64,000 nt of DNA from Streptomyces acidiscabies (GCF_020010905.1 NZ_JAGJBY010000002.1:4898001-4962000), one strand, 5' to 3'; shown: positions 1-8,996, numbered from the stretch's first letter. The notes: generated by a model not told the origin, from the letters alone. Translations and numbers: made by a program.

Positions 1-1014
1 ATCGCGACCGTGCTGGGCGGGCTGTCCGTCGGACGGCAGGCCGCCGCGCTGCGGGACGGCGCCGAGATCGTCGTCGCCACCCCCGGGCGGCTGCACGACC
101 TCGTCGGGCGCAAGGGATGCCGCCTCGGACGGGTCGGCATCACCGTGCTGGACGAGGCCGACCAGATGTGCGACCTGGGGTTCCTGCCGCAGGTCACCGA
201 ACTCCTCGACCAGGTACGTCCCGACGGCCAGCGGATGCTGTTCTCGGCCACGCTCGACGGGGACGTCGACCAGCTGGTGCGCGACTACCTCCGCAACCCC
301 GCCGAGCACTCCGTGGACCCCTCGTCGAACGCGGTCCCGGCGATCGGGCACCACCTCCTCGTCGTCCACGGCCCCGACCGGTACGCCGTGACCACCGAGA
401 TCACCGCACGCGACGGCCGCGTCCTGCTGTTCCTGGACACCAAGCACAGCGTCGACCTCCTCACCAAGCACCTGCGGGCCAACGGCGTCGCCGCCGCCGC
501 GCTGCACAGCGGGAAGTCCCAGCCGCAGCGCAGCCGCACCCTCGACCAGTTCAAGAACGGCCAGGTCACCGCGCTGGTCGCGACGAACGTCGCCGCGCGC
601 GGACTGCACGTCGACGACCTCGACCTCATCGTCAACGTCGACCCGGCCACCGACCCCAAGGACTACCTGCACCGCGCGGGACGCACCGCCCGCGCCGGCC
701 GCTCCGGAACCGTCGTCACCCTCGCCCTGTCGGGGCAGCGCCGCGAGGCGGCCCAGGTCATGACGGACGCCGGGATCACCCCCACGGTCACCAAAGTCCG
801 TTCCGGCGAGGCCCAGTTGAGCCGGATCACCGGCGCGAAGGCCCCCTCTGGGAAGCCCCTGGACGGCGGCCCGCGCCCCAAGAACATCAACGCCCCCTTC
901 CGGGGCATCGGCACCACCAAGGACACGAAGAGCGGCAGGCCGTCCCGCAAGACGAGCGAGGCCCGCAAACTCGCGGAGGCCCGCGAGGCGGCCCGGGTAC
1001 GACGCGGGGGCTGA
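1..1014 (+). CDS. DEAD-box ATP-dependent RNA helicase, 5'-truncated by window edge
   Basis: This is the C-terminal two thirds of a superfamily 2 RNA helicase, which unwinds RNA duplexes using ATP. The frame is open from base 1, so the start and Walker A motif lie upstream of the window. Counting from base 1, the fragment shows TPGR near residue 29, DEAD at 51-54, SAT at 82-84, ATNVAARGL near 194-202 and HRAGRTARAGR near 224-234. Together these give the end of RecA domain 1 and all of domain 2. The last 50 or so residues form a basic, Lys/Arg/Ala-rich tail, common in actinobacterial DEAD-box proteins and probably RNA-binding. The family is certain; the specific paralogue cannot be told without the N-terminus. 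Confidence 0.95.
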   Translation: MATVLGGLSVGRQAAALRDGAEIVVATPGRLHDLVGRKGCRLGRVGITVLDEADQMCDLGFLPQVTELLDQVRPDGQRMLFSATLDGDVDQLVRDYLRNPAEHSVDPSSNAVPAIGHHLLVVHGPDRYAVTTEITARDGRVLLFLDTKHSVDLLTKHLRANGVAAAALHSGKSQPQRSRTLDQFKNGQVTALVATNVAARGLHVDDLDLIVNVDPATDPKDYLHRAGRTARAGRSGTVVTLALSGQRREAAQVMTDAGITPTVTKVRSGEAQLSRITGAKAPSGKPLDGGPRPKNINAPFRGIGTTKDTKSGRPSRKTSEARKLAEAREAARVRRGG

Positions 1015-1063
1015 ACGCCCACGTACGGCCGTGAGGCGGGCGCTGTGCGATTCGACGCGCGGG

Positions 1064-1219
1064 TCAGCAGTTCTTGATCTTCCGGACCGGGCCCCAGTCC
1101 CACACACGGGCGCACCGGCGGGCGTACGGGCAGTCGTAGGTGCCGCTGGATGCATACCGGACGCGTTCGGCGCGCTGCGCGGTCGCGGCCGGCGCGACAT
1201 TCGACGGAGACACAAACAA
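1064..1219 (-). pseudogene. possible remnant of a small secreted Cys-containing protein
   Basis: In the 379-bp gap between the helicase and the sugar dehydrogenase, the minus strand encodes about 51 residues from a TTG. It starts with a short hydrophobic stretch ending in APAATA, like the tail of a signal peptide with an AxA cleavage site. A short basic segment with three Cys follows (YDCPYARRC, then KIKNC at the end). The usual basic N-terminus of a signal peptide is missing in this frame. An ATG at 1278 sits one frame away, so a frameshift or decay is possible. No ribosome site is evident. I do not recognise the family; it may be non-coding. Confidence 0.25.
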
Positions 1220-1393
1220 GACGACCGGTTGGCCGAACTGCCGCTTTATATACGCCCCTTGAGTCCCGGTAGCCTCATGCGTACCCAGTAGCGCACACCC
1301 CCCACCCCAGGCTGCGTACCGGCGTGGACGACACCCTTCCCCTGTCCTGTTCCGGGTGAACTCCCCCTGTTCGCCGCCTCCAGGAGGAGCACG

Positions 1394-2518
1394 GTGAAAG
1401 TTCGCACCAGAAGCTCGGCGATCGTCGGCACGCTCGCCCTCGTCGCCTCCCTCGCCCTGACCACGGCATCGGCCGACGAACAGGCGGCGGCGAAGGTCGC
1501 CCTCACGGCCGTAGCCACCGCCCAGAGCCCCGTGGCCGGCACAGCGGGCCCCGGCGGCACGGTCTGGATCGCCGAACGGGCCGGAAAAGTAAGGGTGTTG
1601 ACCCCGAGCGGACTCGGCACCCCCGTCCTCGACATCTCCGGCGACACCACCAACGACGGCGAACGCGGCCTGCTCGGCCTCGCGTTCGACAACGACTTCA
1701 CGCACCTCTACGTCTCGTACACGAACCGTCAGGGCACCAGCACCATCGACGAGTTCGCCGTACAGGACGGCTTGCCCCAGCCGAGCACCCGGCGCACCGT
1801 CATCACCCAGACCCAGCCCTTCGCGAACCACAACGGCGGTGACATCGCGTTCGGCCCCGACGGCTACCTGTACATCGCCTTCGGCGACGGCGGCTCGGCC
1901 GGCGACCCGCAGGGCAACGGGCAGAAGCTGAACACCCTCCTCGGCAAGCTGCTGCGGATCGACCCGAAGGGCGCGAAGCCGTACGCGATCCCGCGCGACA
2001 ACCCGTTCGTCGGCACCCCGGGCGCCAAGGGCGAGATCTGGTCGTACGGGCTGCGCAACCCCTGGCGGTTCTCCTTCGACAAGGCCACCCACGACGTGCT
2101 GATCGGGGACGTCGGCCAGAGCGCCTGGGAGGAGATCGACTGGGCCCCGGCGAGCAGCAAGGGCGGTGAGAACTACGGCTGGTCCCAGATGGAGGGCAAC
2201 CACCCCTACCGGGGCGGCGTCGAACCCGCGAACCACGTCCGGCCGGTCCACGAGTACGGCCGCACCGGCGGGGGCTGCTCGGTCACCGGCGGATACGTCT
2301 ACCGCGGCAAGGCCGTCACCGGCCTCCAGGGCCAGTACGTCTTCAGCGACTACTGCGACGGCACCCTGCGCACCCTGGAGATCACCAACGGCCGGGTGAC
2401 CGGCGTGAACGACCTCGGCGTCGACGGCGGCAGCGTCGTCGGGTTCGCCCAGGCGGGCGACGGCGAACTCTACGTCCTCGACCTCGCCGGCACGGTCTCG
2501 CGCATCGACCCGGCCTGA
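1394..2518 (+). CDS. secreted PQQ-dependent sugar dehydrogenase (glucose/sorbosone dehydrogenase family)
   Basis: The 374-residue protein belongs to the soluble six-bladed beta-propeller family of aldose dehydrogenases (YliI/GSDH type), which oxidise sugars to lactones with PQQ. A signal peptide covers about residues 1-27, ending ASA. Family hallmarks in order are GERGLLGLAF, NHNGGDIAFGPDG near residue 146 (catalytic His), YIAFGDGG, LRIDPKG, GLRNPWRFSFD, IGDVGQSAWEEIDW, GENYGW and GGYVYRG. The GTG start has a strong GGAGGAGC site 5-12 bases upstream and fits the signal peptide. The gene stands alone and is followed by a hairpin terminator. Family assignment is firm; substrate and real PQQ use are inferred from the family. 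Confidence 0.93.
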   Translation: MKVRTRSSAIVGTLALVASLALTTASADEQAAAKVALTAVATAQSPVAGTAGPGGTVWIAERAGKVRVLTPSGLGTPVLDISGDTTNDGERGLLGLAFDNDFTHLYVSYTNRQGTSTIDEFAVQDGLPQPSTRRTVITQTQPFANHNGGDIAFGPDGYLYIAFGDGGSAGDPQGNGQKLNTLLGKLLRIDPKGAKPYAIPRDNPFVGTPGAKGEIWSYGLRNPWRFSFDKATHDVLIGDVGQSAWEEIDWAPASSKGGENYGWSQMEGNHPYRGGVEPANHVRPVHEYGRTGGGCSVTGGYVYRGKAVTGLQGQYVFSDYCDGTLRTLEITNGRVTGVNDLGVDGGSVVGFAQAGDGELYVLDLAGTVSRIDPA

Positions 2519-2529
2519 CGGACACCGGT

Positions 2530-2562
2530 CGCGTGGACGGCGGTCGGCACGCCGCCCACGCG
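2530..2562 (+). terminator. hairpin terminator after sugar dehydrogenase
   Basis: Two 13-base arms (CGCGTGGACGGCG and CGCCGCCCACGCG) pair with one A:C mismatch around a 7-base loop, 12 bases after the stop codon. There is no U-tract, as is usual for Streptomyces terminators. Confidence 0.6.
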
Positions 2563-2572
2563 ATCCCCCGAA

Positions 2573-3259
2573 GTGGGCCGCCCCGTCGGAGTTCCCTCCG
2601 GACGGCGGGGCCGGCGGTCAGGCCGGGTACACGTACCCCTCGACGCCCAGGACCGGCTCGACCACCCGGACGACGCCCGTACCCACTACCTCCGCGCCCT
2701 CGAACTGTTCGCCGGACTCGGCAGCCACCCCGGCCGGGCCCGCGTCCATCTGCACCTCTCCCGGCTGTCCGGAGCCCAGGGCGACTCCGGACAGGCGCTC
2801 GACCACGCCCGCCACAGCCTGGAGCACTTCCGCGCCGCCGACGACAAGGCCGGACAGTCGGCCGCGCTCAACCACATCGCCTGGTTCCGCGCCCAGCTCG
2901 GCGACCACCTCCGGGCTCTCCCCGACTGCGAGGAAGCCCTCGCCCTGGCCGTGGAGGCCGGGGGTCTCAACAGCCAGGCCCACACCTGGGACAGCCTCGG
3001 CTACATCCACCACCACCTCGGCCGGTACCCGGAGGCCCTCGACTGCTGCGAGCAGGCCCTTGCCCTGTTCCGCGAGACCGGCGACCGCCACAGCGAGGCC
3101 ACCGGTCTCGCCTACCTCGGCGACACCCAGGCCACGGCCGCGGGCCCCGAGGCGGCCCGCGCCGTCTGGACCCGGGCCCTCGCCATCACCGAGGAACTCG
3201 GCCTCCCGGCCACGGACACCCTGCGCACCAAGATCCTCGACCGACTGGCGACGGCGTGA
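2573..3259 (+). pseudogene. TPR-domain fragment, probably the C-terminal end of an AfsR/SARP-type regulator
   Basis: From about residue 30 the frame encodes some five tetratricopeptide-like helical pairs, such as YLRALELFAGLG, ALNHIAWFRAQLGDH, DSLGYIHHHLGRYPEALDC and LAYLGDTQATAAG. The LGDHLRALPDCEEALAL style is that of the C-terminal TPR block of AfsR-like SARP regulators. Nothing upstream encodes the OmpR-like DNA-binding, BTAD or NB-ARC parts. The first 25 or so residues look random, and the GTG start has no convincing ribosome site. I read it as a regulator remnant kept in frame; a small free-standing TPR protein is the alternative. It converges with the MFS gene ending at 3287. Confidence 0.5.
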
Positions 3260-3286
3260 GACACCAGCCGTCCCGGGGCGTGCGCC

Positions 3287-4528
3287 TCAGCGTGTCACGG
3301 CATCGACCGTGCGAGCCTTGCCCGCCGAGAAAGCCACCGTGATCTGTACGGCGCAGGCGATGAGCAGGACGGCGAGGGGCCAGGTCCAGGTGTCCGTGGC
3401 GTCGTGGAGGGCGCCCGCGCCCAGGGGGCCCAGGACGCCGATCAGGTAGCCGATGCCCTGGCCCATCGCGGAGAGCGCGGCCGTGGTCGCCGGGTCGGGG
3501 GAGCGCAGGGCGAACAGGCTCAGCGCCAGCGCGAACCCGGCGCCCAGGCCGAGGCCGAGGACCGCGACGGACGGCCACAGGAGGGGCTTCGGGCCGAGGA
3601 CGACGCCGAGGAGGCCGGTCGCGGTGAGGCAGGCGACCGTCACGCCCGCCGGGCGCTGGTCGGAGAGGCGTTTGCCCGCGACGGCCAGAATCCACGCGCC
3701 CACGACACCGACGGCGTTGCACAGGGACAGGGCGAGCCCGGCGGACGTCGCGCTGAGGCCGTGGTCCTGCCAGATCGTCGGGAGCCAGCCGAAGACGGTG
3801 TACGACAGCAGCGCCTGGACCCCGAAGAACACGGTCACCTGCCAGGCCAGCGCACTGCGCCACAGCCCCGAGGGACGCCCGGCACCTGCGGCCGGCGCCG
3901 GGGCTGGCGGCTCCTTGCGCAGGGCGAACAGCACGACCACAGCCGTCAGCACGGACAGCGGGACGACGAGGATCAGCAGCGGCGTCCGCCAGGACGACCC
4001 GGTCGCGTCGGCGAGCGGCACCGCCACCGCGGGGCCGGCCGCCGCGCCGAAGGTGAGGGCGCTGGAGTAGAAGGCGGAGACGCGCGGCACGGAGTGCGGG
4101 AACCGGCGCTTGATGAGTCCGGGTATGAGGACGTTGGCGACCCCGATCGGCGCCGCGACCAGCACGGTTCCGACGAACAGCGCGACCGGCGACGTACCGC
4201 CGCGCACGAGCGCGCCGACGGTGAGCACGACGAGGGACAGCACGAGCAGGGTCCGCAGGGACCAGCGGCGGCCGAGTCCCGGAGCGACGAACGCGAACAG
4301 GCCGAGGCACAGCACCGGCAGGGAGGTGAGGACCCCCACCGTCGTCTCGCTGAGGTGCAGGTCCGCCTGGAGGGGGTTGAGCAGCGGGGCGATCGAGGTG
4401 ATGGGGGAGCGCAGGTTGAGCGCGAGCAGGATCAGGGCGACGAGGAGTAAGGGTTTGCCCAGGGACGGCGGTCCGGGCGCTTCGCCGCGGTCCGTCTTCC
4501 GGGTGGTGGAGGGGGATTCGAGAGTCAT
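3287..4528 (-). CDS. MFS transporter, CynX/NimT-like
   Basis: The 413-residue integral membrane protein has about 12 predicted membrane segments in two six-helix halves. A hydrophilic N-terminal tail of about 25 residues comes first. The first segment (LLLVALILLALNLRSPITSIAPLL) carries the NLR...ITS signature of the CynX/NimT (cyanate/2-nitroimidazole) MFS branch. It is divergently transcribed from a TetR gene 107 bp away, with a palindrome between them, so it is most likely an exporter repressed by that regulator. The substrate is unknown. The end is 27 bp from the convergent TPR fragment. Confidence 0.9.
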   Translation of the reverse strand: MTLESPSTTRKTDRGEAPGPPSLGKPLLLVALILLALNLRSPITSIAPLLNPLQADLHLSETTVGVLTSLPVLCLGLFAFVAPGLGRRWSLRTLLVLSLVVLTVGALVRGGTSPVALFVGTVLVAAPIGVANVLIPGLIKRRFPHSVPRVSAFYSSALTFGAAAGPAVAVPLADATGSSWRTPLLILVVPLSVLTAVVVLFALRKEPPAPAPAAGAGRPSGLWRSALAWQVTVFFGVQALLSYTVFGWLPTIWQDHGLSATSAGLALSLCNAVGVVGAWILAVAGKRLSDQRPAGVTVACLTATGLLGVVLGPKPLLWPSVAVLGLGLGAGFALALSLFALRSPDPATTAALSAMGQGIGYLIGVLGPLGAGALHDATDTWTWPLAVLLIACAVQITVAFSAGKARTVDAVTR

Positions 4529-4568
4529 GTCACCGGTCCGATCTGCGCGTGGGCGTCGTCAACGGGAT

Positions 4569-4584
4569 TACGATACAAGTCGTA
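4569..4584. promoter_or_regulatory. palindromic operator between MFS and TetR genes
   Basis: TACGATACAAGTCGTA has perfect 5-bp arms (TACGA/TCGTA) around a 6-bp centre. It lies in the 107-bp divergent intergenic region in unusually AT-rich sequence, where both promoters must be. This is the expected place for the TetR neighbour to bind; binding is inferred. Confidence 0.6.
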
Positions 4585-4635
4585 CTGAATCATTTTCGCG
4601 GGGTGTCCCGCGTACCTCACCGGAAGGCAAGTCCC

Positions 4636-5229
4636 GTGTCCCCCAGCCCCACCCCCCGCACGGCAGGCCGCAAGAAGGACCCGGAGATCGACCGGGCCGT
4701 CCTCAGCGCCACCCTCGACCTGCTGGAGGAGACCGGGTACGCGGCGATCACCATCAGCCAGGTCGCCACCCGGGTGGGCGTCTACCGGCCCGCGATCTAC
4801 CGGCGCTGGCCCTCCAAGCAGCACCTGGTCGCGGAGGCGGTGGCCTCGGCGCTGGGCCAGGAACCCACCCCCGACACCGGCGACCTGCGGGCCGACCTCC
4901 TCACCGGCGTCGGGACACTCGGCGACGCGTTCACCTCGACGAGCCTGAGCCGCGTCCTGCCCGCCCTGGTCGCCGACCTCGCCGGCCACCCCGAACTGCG
5001 GCGGGAGTTCCTCGACTCGGTCTTCCAGCCCCGCCGCGCCTCCACCGCCCGCAGGCTGCGCACGTCCGCCGAACGCGGCGACATCCGCGCCGACTTCGAC
5101 ATGGAGTTCGTCCTCGACGCGCTCGCCGCGCCCCTCTACTACCGGGCCCTGTTCGGCCACGGCCCGGTCACACCGGACGTGACCGGACAGAGCGTCGATC
5201 TGGTGCTGTCGTTCCTGACGCCGCGCTGA
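4636..5229 (+). CDS. TetR/AcrR-family transcriptional regulator
   Basis: The 197-residue protein has an N-terminal helix-turn-helix: a first helix around AVLSATLDLLEETGYAAITI, then QVATRVGVYRPAIYRRW as turn and recognition helix, then PSKQHLVAEAV. The C-terminal ligand domain contains HPELRREFLDSVFQPRR and a YYRALFGHGPVT segment. I chose GTG 4636 because GGAAGG lies 8 bases upstream and upstream residues look non-coding; an in-frame start at 4549 would add 29 residues. It is probably a local repressor of the divergent MFS gene. It is clearly paralogous to the TetR gene at 8318-8974: the C-terminal halves align without gaps around RGDIRAD and YYRxLFGH. Confidence 0.9.
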   Translation: MSPSPTPRTAGRKKDPEIDRAVLSATLDLLEETGYAAITISQVATRVGVYRPAIYRRWPSKQHLVAEAVASALGQEPTPDTGDLRADLLTGVGTLGDAFTSTSLSRVLPALVADLAGHPELRREFLDSVFQPRRASTARRLRTSAERGDIRADFDMEFVLDALAAPLYYRALFGHGPVTPDVTGQSVDLVLSFLTPR

Positions 5230-5245
5230 ACAGCCGCCCGCGCGG

Positions 5246-8200
5246 TCACGACGCCGCCCTCAGGGCCAGCAGCCGGGGCGAGGCCCCGAAGACGCCGGGC
5301 AGATCACTGCGCCCGGAGACCGACAGCTTCCGGTAGACCCGGCTGAGGTGTAGCTCGACGGTCCGCCGCGTGACGTACGACCGGTCCGCGATCTCCCGGT
5401 TCGTCAGCCCCTCGGCGGCCAGCAGAGCCGTCCGGTACTCGGCCGGCGTGAGCGCGTCCAGCCCCGTCTCCGTACCCCGCCGCAGCCGCGCGCCCGCCGA
5501 CGCGAGGTCCTCCCGCAGGGCGTCGACCAGGCTCCGGTCCCCGCACTCCTCGGCGAGCGCCAGGGCCGCGCGGAGCTGCTCGCGGGCGTCGCGGACCTTG
5601 TGCAGGCGGCGTAACTCGTGGCCGAGGCCGCGCAGGACGCGGGCGAGTTCCAGCCGCGCGCCGGAGCCCTCCAGCAGCTCGGCCGCCTCGTACAGCAGGG
5701 CGAGGGGCTGCCCGCTGCGGGTGACCTGGGCGAGGGTGCGCAGCGCGGCGGCGACGGAGTGCGGGGCGCCCCAGGTGCGGGCGGCCTCCAGCTCCTCGCG
5801 GGCGAGGCGCTCGGCGGCGGTGGCGTCGCCGGCCCGGGCGTGCAGGATCGCGGCGGCGCCCCGCCAGGGGAAGTGCTCGTGCTGGTGGGCGCCCTGGAGG
5901 GCACGTCCGCACTCCTCCAGGTCGGCGAGGGCGGCCTGCGGGTGGCCGAGGGCCGCGTGCAGCTCTCCCCGGTGCAGCAGCAGGGAGGGCAGGGCCGTCT
6001 CGGGCAGTCCGGCGAGGCCCTGGTCGTCGAGGAGCAGCCGGCGCGCCCCGGCGAGGTCGCCGGTGTGCACGAGGATGCCGCCGAGCCGGCAGCGGGCCAG
6101 CGCGCTGCCGATCCAGGCTCCGGGCGGACCGTCGGTGAGGGCGGAGCGGGCCGCGCGGACCGCCTCGCGCAGCCGTCCCGCCCGGTGGCAGCACGCGGCG
6201 AGCGCGGCCTCGGCGAGCGCGGCCATGGTGTGCGCGGACTCCTCGCGGGCGGTCGCGGCCAGCGTCCGGCACACGGCGAGCGCCTCGTCGTGCTCCCCGG
6301 CGCCGCACAGCACCTGCGTGAGCAGCAGCCGCAGCGGGAGGGTGGGCAGGTCGGCGGGCCCGAAGGGTTCACCGAGCCCGGCACGGGCATGCCGCACGGC
6401 CTCCTCACGCTGCCCGCCGTACTGGAGGGCGGCGAGCGCGGCGAACGTGGCCTGCGCGAGACGCACCCAGGGGGTACGGGCGGCGGTGAGGGCGGGGAGG
6501 AAGGCGGGCACGGGACGATCGACGGCGCCGGGTACACCGGGCCTGAGGGGCTCGCCGGGTTCCCCGGGCCTGCCGGATACCACGGTCCCGCCGGGTTCCC
6601 CCGGCCTGCCGGACGCCACGGCCCCGCCGGATCCGCCGAGCCCCATGGCCCCCGTGGTCCCGCTGGATCCGCCGAGTCCTCCGAACGCCCCGGCCTCGCT
6701 GAGCTCTCCGGCCCCGCTGAGCCCGCCGGGTCCTCCGGCCCCACCGGCCCCCATGACCCCGCTTGCCTCGCCGAGTCCCCCGGACACCCCGGCCCCGCTG
6801 AGCCCGCCGGCCCCCACGGCTCCCGTGGCCCCGCCAACCCCGCTGAGTCCCCCGAACACCCCGGCCCCGCCGGCCCCGCCGAGCAGGGTCAGCACCCCCA
6901 GCACCGCATACGCCCCCGCCACCGCCTCCCGCGAGGGATCAAGCGGCCCCCATCCGTTGAGCCCCGTCAGCATCGTCCGCTGCGCCCCGGCGATGTCCCC
7001 CGTGAGCGTCGTCGCCAGCGCGAGGTCGACCAGGGTGACCACGGCGGAGTCGTCGTCGGCCGGTGTCGAGGCCAGCGCGTGCAGTCGTCCGACGGCGACG
7101 GCGGGGGAGTCCGCGACGAGCTCGGCACGGCCCAGCCGCCGCAGGAGTTCCGACGGATCACCCGGCCCGTCCTCCAGCGCGCACCGTTTCTGCAAGGCGC
7201 GCGCCTCCACGACGTCGTGCCGCGCGAGAGCCGCCCGCGTGGAGTCGAACAGCAGCGTGTGCGCCCACTGTTCACCGATGCGGGGAGCCCGGCGCAGATG
7301 GTGGACGACCTCGTGCGCGGGCGCGCCCAGGGAGTGCAGGGCGCGGGCCGCAGCCGCGTGCAGCCGGACCTGCTCGCTCGGCGGCAGCGCGGCGAGCAGG
7401 GACGTCCGCACGAGCGGCTGGGCGAAGACGCCGCCCTCGCTGTTCCCGTGCAGGACACCGCAGCGGGCGAGGATGTGCAGCACGTCGGCGGCCTCGGCGC
7501 AGGGGATGCCGACGAGCGCGGCGACCAGGTTCGGGGTGGCGGTACGGCCGGTGACGGCGATGGCGTCCAGGGCCCGGCCGATGCCGGGGGAGCGCTCCTC
7601 GAAGCGGGCGACGACGGTCTCGGCGACGTCCACCGAACCGAGCGCGGCGATCTGCTCGACGGTCGGCTCCCGGTCCGTACCGGCCCGGCGCAGCTCGCGC
7701 AGCAGGGCGTGGACCAGGAGCGGGTTGCCGCCGGTGACGCGGTGGCAGGCGTGGACGACGGACTCGGTGACGGGGCGCCCGAAGGCGGAGGTCAGCAGGT
7801 AGCCCACGGCGTCCGGGTCGAGACCGGACAGCACCGTGCGCTGGTGGAAGTCGGAGACGACCCGGGCGAGAGTGCCCGTACCGTCCTTCGCGAGGCCCGG
7901 CGTGAGCGTGGCGAACAGGGCCACCGGCAGCCCTTCGAGGCGGGCCGTGAGCCGGTCCAGCCACTCCAGCGCGGGCCCGTCGGCCCCGTGCAGGTCGTCC
8001 ACCGCGAGCAGGAGCGGCCGGCGCCCGCCGAGGGAGTCGGCGAACCGCTCGAAACGGTCCTCGTGGAGCAAGGAGGTGCCCGAGGAACGGGCCCGCACGG
8101 GTATCGCCTCGAACCCGTGGGCGCGGGCGGTTCTGACGGCCGCCCGCATCAGGTACGACTTCCCGGCCCCGATCCCCCCTTCGATCAGGAGGCTGGCCCC

Positions 8201-8266
8201 CGCGCCGGACGCGGCGGAGGCCAGGGTCTTCTGCACATCGGACATCTCACAGTCGCGGCTCAGCAC
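5246..8266 (-). CDS. LuxR-family ATP-binding (LAL) transcriptional regulator with Gly-rich insertion
   Basis: The 1006-residue protein has an N-terminal ATPase with Walker A GGIGAGKS (residues 30-37) and Walker B-like PLLLAVDDLHGAD near 90-100. A long helical TPR-like middle follows, and a C-terminal LuxR helix-turn-helix (LTPAEYRTALLAAEGLTNREIA, RRTVELHLSRVYRKL). LAL proteins are large pathway-level activators. Start GTG 8266 has GAGAGGGA just upstream. Residues about 458-584 are an odd, repetitive Gly/Ala/Ser/Pro-rich segment with collagen-like GEPGE and SGRPGEPG units, not normal for the family. It lies between two paralogous TetR/MFS pairs and converges with the first TetR gene at a 16-bp gap. 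Its target genes are unknown. Confidence 0.9.
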   Translation of the reverse strand: MLSRDCEMSDVQKTLASAASGAGASLLIEGGIGAGKSYLMRAAVRTARAHGFEAIPVRARSSGTSLLHEDRFERFADSLGGRRPLLLAVDDLHGADGPALEWLDRLTARLEGLPVALFATLTPGLAKDGTGTLARVVSDFHQRTVLSGLDPDAVGYLLTSAFGRPVTESVVHACHRVTGGNPLLVHALLRELRRAGTDREPTVEQIAALGSVDVAETVVARFEERSPGIGRALDAIAVTGRTATPNLVAALVGIPCAEAADVLHILARCGVLHGNSEGGVFAQPLVRTSLLAALPPSEQVRLHAAAARALHSLGAPAHEVVHHLRRAPRIGEQWAHTLLFDSTRAALARHDVVEARALQKRCALEDGPGDPSELLRRLGRAELVADSPAVAVGRLHALASTPADDDSAVVTLVDLALATTLTGDIAGAQRTMLTGLNGWGPLDPSREAVAGAYAVLGVLTLLGGAGGAGVFGGLSGVGGATGAVGAGGLSGAGVSGGLGEASGVMGAGGAGGPGGLSGAGELSEAGAFGGLGGSSGTTGAMGLGGSGGAVASGRPGEPGGTVVSGRPGEPGEPLRPGVPGAVDRPVPAFLPALTAARTPWVRLAQATFAALAALQYGGQREEAVRHARAGLGEPFGPADLPTLPLRLLLTQVLCGAGEHDEALAVCRTLAATAREESAHTMAALAEAALAACCHRAGRLREAVRAARSALTDGPPGAWIGSALARCRLGGILVHTGDLAGARRLLLDDQGLAGLPETALPSLLLHRGELHAALGHPQAALADLEECGRALQGAHQHEHFPWRGAAAILHARAGDATAAERLAREELEAARTWGAPHSVAAALRTLAQVTRSGQPLALLYEAAELLEGSGARLELARVLRGLGHELRRLHKVRDAREQLRAALALAEECGDRSLVDALREDLASAGARLRRGTETGLDALTPAEYRTALLAAEGLTNREIADRSYVTRRTVELHLSRVYRKLSVSGRSDLPGVFGASPRLLALRAAS
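6515..6893 (-). repeat. degenerate Gly-rich coding repeat inside the LAL gene
   Basis: Degenerate units of roughly 15-30 bases built on GCCCCGCTGAGCCCGCC-like sequence encode a low-complexity insertion in the regulator, rich in GG, SGAG and GEPG. The six-frame translation looks repetitive in other frames as well, which is expected of slippage-grown GC repeats. Length is probably variable between strains. Confidence 0.7.
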
Positions 8267-8317
8267 TGGAAATCCCTCTCTGGTCCCGTTGTCTCCGTAT
8301 GTGCGGTGCCCCCGGCC

Positions 8318-8974
8318 TCAGGGGGTGTGCACGCTCCCGTGGCTGCTGTGCCACTGCGGGGTCGCCACGCCCCGCAGGACGACCTCCACGACGTCCTCCG
8401 CGAGGGTCGGGGTCAGCGGCAGGTGGCCGAAGAGCACCCGGTAGTAGGCGGTGGAGGCCAGCATGTCGAGCAGCAGGTCGATGTCGGCGTCGGCGCGGAT
8501 GTCACCGCGCCGGATGCCCCGGCGCAGCGCGGCGGCGGTGGCGGCCCGGCGCGGGTGGAACAGCTCGCCGAGGAACTCCGACTCCAGCTCCGGGTCGTCC
8601 GCGAGGTCCGCGATCAGCGCGGGCAGCGCACGGCGCCCGATGCTGGTCGTGAAGGCGTGGCTCAAGGTGCGGATGCCGACGATCAGGTCGCAGTGGGTGC
8701 AGCCGGTGTCGGGGGTGGGGGAGGAGCCCAACGTCTGCACGAGCGCGCTGACCACCAGATGCTGCCGGGAACGCCAGCGCCTGCGCAGCGTCGGCTTGGT
8801 CGTCCCGGCCCGCGCGGCGACCGCCTCCAGCGTCAGCCGGCCGTAGCCGACCTCGTTGAGGATCTCCGTCACGGCCTTGCGCACGGCGGTGTCGATGCGC
8901 TCGTCGCGCGGACGGCCCCGAGAGCGCTGCACGGTGAGTGAGTCGGAGCTGTCCGTGCCCTGTGGTGTGTTCAC
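8318..8974 (-). CDS. TetR/AcrR-family transcriptional regulator
   Basis: The 218-residue protein has an N-terminal HTH (AVTEILNEVGYGRLTLEAVAARAGTTKPTLRRRW) after an RGRPRDERID basic arm. A C-terminal ligand domain with DPELESEFLGELFHPRR and YYRVLFGHLPLTP follows. I chose GTG 8974 (protein begins MNTPQGTDSSD) because earlier in-frame codons run into the divergent promoter. It is divergent from the MFS gene at 9042 across 67 bp containing a palindrome, so it is a likely local repressor. It shares its C-terminal domain pattern with the TetR at 4636-5229, suggesting duplication of a regulator/exporter module. Confidence 0.9.
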   Translation of the reverse strand: MNTPQGTDSSDSLTVQRSRGRPRDERIDTAVRKAVTEILNEVGYGRLTLEAVAARAGTTKPTLRRRWRSRQHLVVSALVQTLGSSPTPDTGCTHCDLIVGIRTLSHAFTTSIGRRALPALIADLADDPELESEFLGELFHPRRAATAAALRRGIRRGDIRADADIDLLLDMLASTAYYRVLFGHLPLTPTLAEDVVEVVLRGVATPQWHSSHGSVHTP

Positions 8975-8996
8975 CCGGGATACCTTACCTTTATGA

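Noticed and set aside
5618..8941. A very long plus-strand frame with collagen-like Gly-X-Y stretches
   Set aside because: It lies antisense to the LAL and TetR genes, whose motifs are unmistakable. The collagen look comes from the GC-rich repeat read in another frame.
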